From a virus, in the IMG/VR virus record IMGVR_UViG_3300034198_005353, positions 1 through 23,525 of that record: a DNA stretch of 23,525 bases. One strand, given 5' to 3'. Position 1 is the stretch's first letter. The number at the start of each line of letters is the position of its first letter. The notes under the pieces were generated by a model. That model ran no database searches. It worked only from the letters and a program-made list of their open reading frames with translations, and was not told where the DNA came from. The translations under genes were made by a program, and so were the position numbers. Shown here piece by piece: positions 15,201 to 22,391 of this stretch.

Positions 15201-15584
15201 CCCCTCGACCTGGCGGCCATCTTCAGCTTCGAGACCGGCGGCACGCTCAACCCCAACGAGCCAGGGCGCGGCGCTGCTGCTGGTCGGGTGGGGCTGATCC
15301 AGGCGGGGCCGAACGAGATGCGGGCCTACGGCATCCGGCCGGGCCAGACCTTCGAGCAACAGATGAAGGGGGTGGAGAGGTACTTCATTTCGCGTGGCGT
15401 CCGCCCTGGCATGGGGCTGGAGGATCTCTACGCGATCGTCAACGGCGGGAATCCACGGGCAGGTTTCACGCCTGACGGAAACGGTGTGGTGGCCCGCTCG
15501 CCAGAAACCCTGCAACGGCTCAGAATCCATAGAGAACAGGCGCGTCGGCGTCTTGGCCTGATGCCGTCCCGAGGTGGTTCCTGA
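12276..15584 (+). CDS. gp15-like internal core protein with degenerate M23 and lysozyme-like domains
   Basis: The protein has 1102 residues (T7 gp15 has 747). Residues 1-650 are mostly helical, as in gp15-type ejection proteins. Residues 650-690 form a Pro-rich linker. Residues about 785-925 match the M23 peptidase pattern: EPGFD (807-811) where H-x-x-x-D is expected, GYGNLVEIRF, SAHHDEI (His876), GTWLGTQGRTGSTTG, and AHVSLDF (His909), where H-x-H is expected. Two of the three zinc ligands are thus changed. Residues about 956-1095 look like a lysozyme/lytic-transglycosylase domain with a likely catalytic Glu986 in SFETGG, GRVGLIQAGPNEMRAYG, and IVNGGNP near 1056. T7 keeps its transglycosylase domain at the N-terminus of gp16, so the module is placed differently here. 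AGGAGG precedes the ATG, which overlaps the gp14 stop. Confidence 0.8.
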   Translation: MAELPNNQIQPVARPVDSFIQPERIQTAAPAPVVLMPNPGGIRTIGQGSGGSVDGANQFQQLAQALAPFNQRLSEFAGAGLQLYASSEYQKGQQEAALAQARAEQQIRASGEQFAAETRRLENADPEAARMLDRVNPYREAGRVNQLSRMAGAEIETALMNEYRNTPDVVLWKDGDPRLTELRATAVNRVLDKYRLNPNTPGFLDYVLPQIGQGMDKVVSRQQQDRSQYLKATLGPAAAAEAVNEFAAAREAGRVEWVEFDLATGTQTRRSAELATDPEGFREGMRVRFTVIADRIARESGLQGESTQIIGEMFQRLAGLAAANGGDPLLLQIAARTGVGPILSDRTRMMAGELYGLEMLESADKFGAMAARQQERKLEQGLAAFEEELLQITAATPEDGPERGQAIAAAISKAQEQGLPIGKLNERAEAALAVTDKLYARGFSSEPAAEFLDRVQGMPIGQWNPQEFDRAVIAALKSVAPEDRDKLRARANAIRAEKEGKRGKLDPLAQPVITGAVKDTLARFYPKGVTAAALRGADVTGLLSWGDANVAAASGRLLPAFQAVASDALDAAAVKKGGALTPAETTTVVRQALQKAMQDEGFMRSLLPGSSTGEPSVGGAPAQPPAPGTTRRLPPPPGKKESALPTVTRANLDNINTDRLRRPEPVLGFNDAAEEAARIANGGRPSASVIRAARRAGMSPGQFILRQLDAYPQAPTPPDLRKRLLMSSAGPQAVANNLSGWAAASAPVQAAGNWFLNALMPPATAATIAPGMRFYGGGRDAEGPFTGDGYSPLQGVQITSAVDASGEPGFDMVIEGGRRGARLAWPTSFEVLRVVRGSRAEFRRDKGDPRRGYGNLVEIRFTDPTTGRKVDVLSAHHDEINPALQPGRRFGPGTWLGTQGRTGSTTGAHVSLDFFDPGAKTASGATLQIRNRFRDGFARGDRFGAPRAQQRGTGFMSRDRRGQAVIASARRMGVNPLDLAAIFSFETGGTLNPNEPGRGAAAGRVGLIQAGPNEMRAYGIRPGQTFEQQMKGVERYFISRGVRPGMGLEDLYAIVNGGNPRAGFTPDGNGVVARSPETLQRLRIHREQARRRLGLMPSRGGS

Positions 15585-18500
15585 TGCCCCAAGAATGGAA
15601 ACAAGTCAACGGCCGCTGGCAGTTGACCGGGGGGCAGTCTTCCGACGACCTGATCCCTTACATCCCTGCAGGCCAGCCGCAGCAGGCGGCGGCCAAGCCC
15701 AAGCCGAAACCCAAGCCGAAGCCACGCCCGAAGCCGCAGGGCTTCATGCAGCAGCTGTGGAACCAGACCGGCGGGAAGCTGGTCAACGATGCCACCTACG
15801 AGCTGCGCCAGCTCCGCACCGATCCGCTGCGATCGGCGCAGCGCCTGGCCGGCAATGCCGTCCCCCTGCTGGTGCGTGCCGCCACCGGCCAGGCCTGGGC
15901 CAACCCGAACCTGCTCGCCCCCCTGGGCGCGGGCGCGGGCGACAACGTGCTGCGGATGAGCTACTCGCTGTTCCAGCGGCACGTCCAGAAGCGTGACAAG
16001 GCCGACCCATCGGCAGGGCCCATCGGCCAGTTCCTCGACGCGAACGTGGACAGGACGTACCGGCTGCTGGGGGCGAAGCCGCCGTCAGAGATGAGCCAGC
16101 CAGAGCGTGACTTCGACTCCGCTGTGCGCTCGGTGGGCCTGAACATCGCCCTGGGCTTCATCCCCGGCGCGGGCCTGGGCGCTGCTGGCGCTCGCACGGC
16201 GGCCGGTGCCGTCACCCGCGGCGCGGGGGCCGTGGGGCTGAACGAGTTTCTGAGCACCTTCCTCGACGACAACACCGGCGGGAACATCGTCAACCTCGTC
16301 AACGACCTGGGCGGCCTCAAGCTGCCCGGCGGCGTGAATGTGGGCCACGACGACATGGTGACGGCGGCCACGAAGTCGCTGGTGCCCAACGCCGTCCCCG
16401 GCGCCCTGCTGGGATCCGTGGCTGGCTTCGCCAATCTGGTGCGCCGCCAGCGGGCAGGCCGGCTGGTGGAGGAGGTGCGGACCTCCCGCAACCGGCTGGA
16501 GCGTGCCGGCGTGCAGGAGCCAGCCGAGGACGGCACCGCCAGGTTCACCCCAGAGGCGACCGACCCCGGCAATGCGGCGACGTTTGCCGAGGCGAACGCG
16601 ATGCGCGAGCAGCAGCTGGGCGGCCAGCCGGCCCCGGCCCCCTCGCCGGCTGCGGTGGGCCCCGAGGAGCAGATCGCCCGCAACAACGAGGAGATCGAGC
16701 GGCTCAGGGCTGAGCTGGGCGAGGAGGAGGTGCCGCCCCCGAACCCCGATGCCCCCGAGGCGGACGGGCTGCTGCGGATGACCGACGAGCTGGACGACCA
16801 GGAGCTGCAGGCGGTGGCTGCCACGCCTGGCCCCGTGGTGGACACCGTGAACCAGACGCTGCAGGCCCGGCCTGGCTTCGAGCCCAACCCGGCGATCCGG
16901 CCTGATCTGGTGGCGGCGCCCACCGACCGGCTCAGCCAGCTGTATCTGGACGGTTCCGGGGCGATGGAGCCGTGGGAGAAGCAGATCGAGGCCATCCCCG
17001 TGGATCAGCTGCGCTCGCTGGTGTTCCCCGGCAACAACCCGCAGATGGCGGCGCGGATCCTGGCCCGCACCGGCAAGCAGTTCAACGAGCTCACCCGCGA
17101 CGACATTCTGGGGCTGGTGCGCGAGATGGGCCTGGACGGGCAGACCGTCCTGCCCAACCGGATGCAGTCGGGCCAGTCGGTCGTTCGCACGGAGGACATT
17201 GACGCAGAGCCCGCCGCCTTCCAGTTCAAGGAGGGTGTGAACGCCCAAGGCGAACAGGCGGGCAACTCGCTGGGTGGCGTGAACCTCTGGGATCCCACCG
17301 CCGAGGGGATCATTCAGGTGTGGCGGGCCCCAGACGGCCGGCTCAAGGTGGTGAACGGCCACAACCGGCTGGCCCTGGCCAAGCGGCTGGGCATCCCCAG
17401 CCTCCGGGTGGAGGAGCTGGTGGCCACCACCCCGCAGGCGGCCCGGTCGCAGGGCGCGGTGGCGAACATCAGCGCCGGCAACGGCACCCCCTTCGACGCC
17501 GCGAAGTTCCTCAGGGAGACCGGCATCACGGACGAGGCGCAGCTGCGAGCCGCTGGCATCCCGATGGATTCCGGCTGGGGGCAGCAGGGCCTGGCCCTGT
17601 CGAAGCTGCCGGATGACCTGTTCCAGCAAGCGATCAACGAGCAGCTGCCGCTGCGGCGTGCCGTGCTGATCGGACAGAGCGGCCTTGATCCCGAGTCGAT
17701 GCGCTCGGCCTGGCGGATGGCCCTGGACAAGCCGGGGATGACCGAGGGCGTGCTGCGCGAGGTGATGGCCTACAACCGGGCCAACCCTGCAGGCGCCGCA
17801 GCTGCTGCCGCCGACCAGGGCGACCTGCTGGCCGGCACCGCCTGGGACATGAGCGAGAACCCGGCGATGGCCGCCAGGGCTGAGCTGGCCGCTGCTGTGC
17901 GGCAGATGCTCTCCAGCGACCGCAAGCTGTTCGGCACCGTGGGACGCCAAGCCGGCCGGCTGGAGGGGGCCGGCAACACGATCGACCGCACCGGCGCCAA
18001 GGCGATCAGCACCGAGGCCACGCAGGCGCTGGCCATGTTCGACCAGCTCAAGTACGTCTCGGGCCCCGTGGCCGACCTGCTGAACCGTGGCGTGGACGAG
18101 GTGCTGGCCGGCGGCAAGCCTGGCGCCGTGGCCCAGATCATCAAGGCCGATCTGGCGACCGCCATCGAAAACACGATGACCCGGCAGGCGGATGAGGCCG
18201 CCGAGGCCCCCATCGCCGCAGCACCGGCGGAAGCCCCCGGGCAAACGGGCCTGTTCGGCGATGCCGCAGCGCCCGAGATGGCCCCGGCCCGCCCGCTCAC
18301 CGCTGACGAACGCGAGGCGCTCAAGATCCAGGTGGTGAAACGGGCGGCCGCACAGGGCGAGATCCGGCCCAGCGCCACCCCTGAGCCTGAGCTGCCCGCC
18401 CCCGGCCGGGTGGGGCTAGAGGAGGCGATCGCCGACATCGAGGCCCGTGGCGGGATCGAGCCGGGGAGCCCCGGCGCCCAGGCGCTGGCTGATGAGGTTC

Positions 18501-18946
18501 GGCTGGCCCAGGAGTTCCAGGTGCAGGACGCCGCCATGCGGCAGGACCAGGAGGATGCGCTGCGCGATGCGTTCGGCTACGAGGCCAAGACCTTCGAGGA
18601 GAAGAAGGAGCTGGGGATGATCGACGGCTGGGATCCGGCCGATTCGATCGAAGACATGCCGAAGGTGGCCGACATGCTGGACGCTGCCAACGACCTGGCC
18701 GCCGGGATCGACAGCAGGGCCGCCACCAGAAACGCTGCCAGGGTGCAGAGGGCCAAAGAGTTGGCCGATGAACTGGCCCCTCGCCCGACCCTCCCCGAAC
18801 CGCTGCGGATCAGCGACACTTCACCAGAGGCGGCCCCTCCCAGGCCCTTGGCGCGGCGGATCGACAACGAGAACCGCGCCAAGATCCTGGCCAACAACCA
18901 GGAGATGGACGATCTCCGACAACAGGCCATGAAGGAGGGCTGCTGA
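15584..18946 (+). CDS. Giant ejection-module protein with ParB-like domain
   Basis: The protein has 1120 residues. Residues 38-51 are Lys-Pro repeats like a periplasm-spanning TonB spacer. Residues about 185-300 include Gly/Ala-rich, weakly hydrophobic segments (GLNIALGFIPGAGLGAAGARTAAGAV). Residues about 537-640 contain a ParB-like core: IQVWRAPDGRLKVVNGHNRLALAKRLGIP, with NGHNR at 591-595, followed by ISAGNGTPFDAAKFLRETG and a helical segment to about 720. The rest is Ala/Glu-rich and helical. ParB-like domains are known from phage polyvalent proteins that enter the cell with the genome, such as P1 DarB. It could be an ejected effector, part of a split gp16-like core, or both. GAGGTGG precedes the ATG, which overlaps the previous stop. 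Confidence 0.75.
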   Translation: MPQEWKQVNGRWQLTGGQSSDDLIPYIPAGQPQQAAAKPKPKPKPKPRPKPQGFMQQLWNQTGGKLVNDATYELRQLRTDPLRSAQRLAGNAVPLLVRAATGQAWANPNLLAPLGAGAGDNVLRMSYSLFQRHVQKRDKADPSAGPIGQFLDANVDRTYRLLGAKPPSEMSQPERDFDSAVRSVGLNIALGFIPGAGLGAAGARTAAGAVTRGAGAVGLNEFLSTFLDDNTGGNIVNLVNDLGGLKLPGGVNVGHDDMVTAATKSLVPNAVPGALLGSVAGFANLVRRQRAGRLVEEVRTSRNRLERAGVQEPAEDGTARFTPEATDPGNAATFAEANAMREQQLGGQPAPAPSPAAVGPEEQIARNNEEIERLRAELGEEEVPPPNPDAPEADGLLRMTDELDDQELQAVAATPGPVVDTVNQTLQARPGFEPNPAIRPDLVAAPTDRLSQLYLDGSGAMEPWEKQIEAIPVDQLRSLVFPGNNPQMAARILARTGKQFNELTRDDILGLVREMGLDGQTVLPNRMQSGQSVVRTEDIDAEPAAFQFKEGVNAQGEQAGNSLGGVNLWDPTAEGIIQVWRAPDGRLKVVNGHNRLALAKRLGIPSLRVEELVATTPQAARSQGAVANISAGNGTPFDAAKFLRETGITDEAQLRAAGIPMDSGWGQQGLALSKLPDDLFQQAINEQLPLRRAVLIGQSGLDPESMRSAWRMALDKPGMTEGVLREVMAYNRANPAGAAAAAADQGDLLAGTAWDMSENPAMAARAELAAAVRQMLSSDRKLFGTVGRQAGRLEGAGNTIDRTGAKAISTEATQALAMFDQLKYVSGPVADLLNRGVDEVLAGGKPGAVAQIIKADLATAIENTMTRQADEAAEAPIAAAPAEAPGQTGLFGDAAAPEMAPARPLTADEREALKIQVVKRAAAQGEIRPSATPEPELPAPGRVGLEEAIADIEARGGIEPGSPGAQALADEVRLAQEFQVQDAAMRQDQEDALRDAFGYEAKTFEEKKELGMIDGWDPADSIEDMPKVADMLDAANDLAAGIDSRAATRNAARVQRAKELADELAPRPTLPEPLRISDTSPEAAPPRPLARRIDNENRAKILANNQEMDDLRQQAMKEGC

Positions 18947-18947
18947 A

Positions 18948-21900
18948 ATGTTCAGTTGCGATGACACCCAGCGCCGGATTCTGGAGCTGCAGGAGGAGAA
19001 CCGCCGCCTGGCGGCCGAGAGCGAAGCCAACGCACGGCTGCGGCGGGCAGGGGAGACCTTCGCCAAGGCCGAGGTGGGGGAGCAGATCCTGCTGCCAGGG
19101 CCTGGCGGGCGAGTGCGGACGATCGACACCGCCGACGTGAATCGAGGCCTGCAGCAGGTTGCCACCCTGATGGGCAGCGAGGACGTGCAGCGGTTCGTGG
19201 ACCGGGGCCTGGGCGAGAGTGCCCGCCCGGTCGGCGCCGATGCCGAGTGGCAGAACTTCGACCGGATCCTGAGGGAGACCGACGTTCAGGACGCCCGCGA
19301 CTATGCCCTGCTGGCCAGGGCGCTGGGCATCCAGTGGGGCGACATGAACCCCCGGGATCATGCGTTCGTCACGGAGGTGTACGACAAGACCCGGATGGCT
19401 GAGGTGGTGGCCAGGGCCTACAGCGATCTGGGCGTCACCATGAACGATGTGATGGCCCGCATGGCGAACGATGCCGCAGGCTTCACCGGGCTGGTGGAGC
19501 GGATGGCGCGAATCCGGCTGCTGGCCGATCGCTCGAAGAAGGGCTATCTGGATGCGGTCGGGCAGATCGACGCCTTTATGGACAAGCTGCCCGGTGCCGT
19601 GGTGCCGGATTCGCTGAAACAGGAGGCCTTCCGGTCCTACAAGCTGGCGCTGCTCTCAGAGCGGCACTACGCCTTTGCCCGCCGCCGCACCGGCCAGACG
19701 CTGCGAAGCCTGCAGGACGGACTGGACGAGCTGGGCGCCAATGATCTGCGGCTCGACTTCACGGACACCGACGAGGTGGAGGGCACCCTGGCGCTCACCC
19801 CCAAGGACGTGAGCAACAACAGCCATATCGGCAAGGTGATCGAGGCGGTGGACAACGGCGCCGCGGGCCAGCTGGAGCTCAAGGGGCTCATCACCGCCGC
19901 GAAGGTCGATGCACTGGACCCCAGAAGCCGGCTCGATACGGACTGGTTCAACACGCAGATGCGAAAGGCCAATGCCTGGGCGAAGGACTCGCAGCTGACG
20001 AACCTCAACACCCAGCTGAAGGTCAACATCGCCAGCAACTTGGCCATGGCCGTGTTCGGCCCCCTGCAGGTGATGCTCGAAAACGGGCTGACCAGCTACC
20101 GGGTCGGCACCAAGACCACCCGGCTGGGCCTGATCGAGAGCGCCAAGATCCACAGCATGGCGGCCCAGCAGGCGCTGGCGATGACCAGGGCCACGCTCAA
20201 GCAGGACATGCTCGACGTGTTCTACGAGGGCAAGGCCAAGTACACCACCAACGTGGACCTCTGGGGCGCCAAGCTCCCCAGCAACGAGCAGGAGATGGCC
20301 GAGGCCGACGCCATCCTGTCGATGAAGTACGAGCAGAAGGGCGGCCCGCTCAACCCCATCAACGTGGCGATCTGGGGCAAGAAATTGCAGGTGGCGACCC
20401 GGCAGGTGCTGGGCAAGGCGGTCCCCGGCGTGCGGCTGCCCTGGCGCCCGGGCCTGCGCGGCCTGGCGGCGACTGACGAGCCCTTCGCCAAGTACCACTT
20501 CCTGTTCCACCTGCGGGCCAACCTCGAAGTGAAGGCGCGGATGGAAGGCGCCCAGCTGGGCCTGCTGGACGAGACCAGCCGCAGCAAGTGGGTAGAGACG
20601 CGGATGCAGGAGGCGATCTACCAGACCACCCCCACCGAGGCGAACGTCAAGGCGCTGCGGCGGCAGCTGGGCATCAAGGGGTCGGACATGACCGACGACC
20701 AGATCGTGGACATGATCTCCGAGCGGGATCTGATTGGCTCGCCCACCCTCTCCACGCCCGAGTCGCGGGCGGCGATGGAATACAGCCAGTGGGCCAGGTT
20801 CCAGAACAAGCCCAAGAGCAGCGAAATCACCTGGGGCGGCGGCATCGTCCAGAAGGTGGACGAGGGCGTGCAGTCGGTCCGCTCCAGCTGGGTGATGGAC
20901 ACCCTGATCCCCTACTGGCGCTCCCCCATCAATGCCCTACTACTCGACCACCGGCTGAGCAGCTTCGCGCTGCTCGACACCGTAAAGGTGCTGACGGCCA
21001 AGGATCGGAGCCCGCAGATGGTGGCCAAGGTCAGGAGCAGCTGGATCATATCGTCCGCGCTGCTGAGCCTGTTCGCCGTGCTCGATGCCACCGGCAACAT
21101 CGACGGGGGCACCGCCAGCGACCCGACCAAGCGAAACCGGGTCTTTGGCATCCCCTACCTGGGCGGCATCCCGATCCTGAACACCCTCTTTCTCTGGAAG
21201 GACATCAAGGACGCCGCCGGCGCGGCGCGGGCCAGCAAGTTCGACGGAGACGAAATGATGGCCGGCGTCATGCAGGTGCTCACCAGCCAGATCATGCGCC
21301 AGACCGGCATCGGCACCCTGCAGGGCCTGATCCAGGCGCTGACCGATGCGAACAAAGGCGGGTGGGAGAAGTTCCAGCGGACGGTGGCCTTTGTCGGCAG
21401 CGGCCAGATCCCGCTGATCGGCCCGGTGCGGCAGGTGCAGCGGATGACCGGCACCGAGGACCGCGACCACTTCACCGATGGCGCCGACACCCCGAACCAG
21501 CGGTACATGGCGGACGAGGACGACCCGATCCAGGGCGTGCTCGATGGCCTGCGGAAGCTCGCCTATCAGACCCTGCCGATCATCGCCCAGCCCACTGGGG
21601 CCCCCCGGAAGATGACCGACTGGCTGGGCAGCCCAGTGGGCCACATCGCTGGCGTGGACCTGGCCAGGGCCATCCCCTTCTACCCGTGGGGCGCCTGGCC
21701 GAACGACAAGGTGTACGACGAGCTGGACGCCCAGGACATGCTCGATCCGCCCCGCCCGCTGCTGCAGAAGGTGCTCCGTGGCGTCGGCATGAGCGACCAG
21801 CTGCAGGCTGAGTTCAATGACATCTATGGCACGGTCAAGGGGGAGAGCATCGTGGGCCGGTTCGCCATGGCCGGCAAGAAGGTCAATGTCCGCTTCCCCA

Positions 21901-22343
21901 TGCCGGTGGAGGTGGTGGCCTCGAACGGCGTGCGGATCCGCAAGGACGGGGGCGTCACGATCCCGCTGGATCCGTTCCTTGAGAAGCACGTCAAGGGCAA
22001 GACCTTGATCGAGGCGCTGCGATCGCTGTTCAACGACCCGATCTACCAGGCGATGGAGGCCGACCCGCTCCAGTCGGCAGACCTGAGCGTGCAGGATCAG
22101 CCACGGGTGAAGCGGCGCCAGCGGCCGGCGCAGCAGATAATCCAGGCCATGAAGGACTACTACCAGCTGCTCACCGAGGACGAGCTGGAGCGGCGCGCCG
22201 CCAGCGGCAGGAGCCCCGAGGCGAAGCTGTGGAGCGACACGCTCACCAAGCAGGCGGACGACACCCGCCGCCGGTCGCAAGAGGAGCTCGACCCTGGCCG
22301 CCGGCAGAGCTGGCTGAGGCAGCTGATCGACGCTGTGAACTGA
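18948..22343 (+). CDS. gp16-like giant internal virion protein
   Basis: The protein has 1131 residues. It is largely alpha-helical with charged coiled-coil stretches, starting with DTQRRILELQEENRRLAAESEA. The central and C-terminal parts contain moderately hydrophobic helices (VNIASNLAMAVFGPLQVML; SSWIISSALLSLFAVLDATG), and the position directly before the tail fibre is that of T7 gp16. T7 gp16 spans the cell envelope during ejection and drives the first DNA entry. No transglycosylase motif is present at its N-terminus, in contrast to T7 gp16. That domain seems to sit at the end of the first giant protein of this module. AAGGAGG lies seven bases before the ATG. The stop is followed by a 48-base gap with promoter copy 4. 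Confidence 0.75.
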   Translation: MFSCDDTQRRILELQEENRRLAAESEANARLRRAGETFAKAEVGEQILLPGPGGRVRTIDTADVNRGLQQVATLMGSEDVQRFVDRGLGESARPVGADAEWQNFDRILRETDVQDARDYALLARALGIQWGDMNPRDHAFVTEVYDKTRMAEVVARAYSDLGVTMNDVMARMANDAAGFTGLVERMARIRLLADRSKKGYLDAVGQIDAFMDKLPGAVVPDSLKQEAFRSYKLALLSERHYAFARRRTGQTLRSLQDGLDELGANDLRLDFTDTDEVEGTLALTPKDVSNNSHIGKVIEAVDNGAAGQLELKGLITAAKVDALDPRSRLDTDWFNTQMRKANAWAKDSQLTNLNTQLKVNIASNLAMAVFGPLQVMLENGLTSYRVGTKTTRLGLIESAKIHSMAAQQALAMTRATLKQDMLDVFYEGKAKYTTNVDLWGAKLPSNEQEMAEADAILSMKYEQKGGPLNPINVAIWGKKLQVATRQVLGKAVPGVRLPWRPGLRGLAATDEPFAKYHFLFHLRANLEVKARMEGAQLGLLDETSRSKWVETRMQEAIYQTTPTEANVKALRRQLGIKGSDMTDDQIVDMISERDLIGSPTLSTPESRAAMEYSQWARFQNKPKSSEITWGGGIVQKVDEGVQSVRSSWVMDTLIPYWRSPINALLLDHRLSSFALLDTVKVLTAKDRSPQMVAKVRSSWIISSALLSLFAVLDATGNIDGGTASDPTKRNRVFGIPYLGGIPILNTLFLWKDIKDAAGAARASKFDGDEMMAGVMQVLTSQIMRQTGIGTLQGLIQALTDANKGGWEKFQRTVAFVGSGQIPLIGPVRQVQRMTGTEDRDHFTDGADTPNQRYMADEDDPIQGVLDGLRKLAYQTLPIIAQPTGAPRKMTDWLGSPVGHIAGVDLARAIPFYPWGAWPNDKVYDELDAQDMLDPPRPLLQKVLRGVGMSDQLQAEFNDIYGTVKGESIVGRFAMAGKKVNVRFPMPVEVVASNGVRIRKDGGVTIPLDPFLEKHVKGKTLIEALRSLFNDPIYQAMEADPLQSADLSVQDQPRVKRRQRPAQQIIQAMKDYYQLLTEDELERRAASGRSPEAKLWSDTLTKQADDTRRRSQEELDPGRRQSWLRQLIDAVN

Positions 22344-22363
22344 GCAGTGGCGCCGGGGGCCAG

Positions 22364-22384
22364 AATAGGCCTGCACTGATGCAG
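22364..22384 (+). promoter_or_regulatory. Putative phage late promoter, copy 4 (T7 phi17 position)
   Basis: The fourth copy of the 21-base element reads AATAGGC, CTGCAC, TGA, TGCAG. It lies in the only gap between the ejection genes and the tail fibre, where T7 has phi17, and ends seven bases before the GTG start, the same distance as copy 3 from gp11. All 12 invariant positions are kept. Confidence 0.65.
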
Positions 22385-22391
22385 AGCTGCG

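Noticed and set aside
16085-18244. Very long open frame on the - strand (719 codons), with others at 8673-9680, 14337-15530 and 20940-22895
   Set aside because: These are opposite-strand shadows of real genes in GC-rich DNA. The translations are low-complexity, rich in Arg/Gly/Leu/His, and carry no family motif.
22350-22372. GGCC-AGAATA-GGCC hairpin after the gp16-like gene as a terminator
   Set aside because: The stem is only four base pairs and no T-tract follows.
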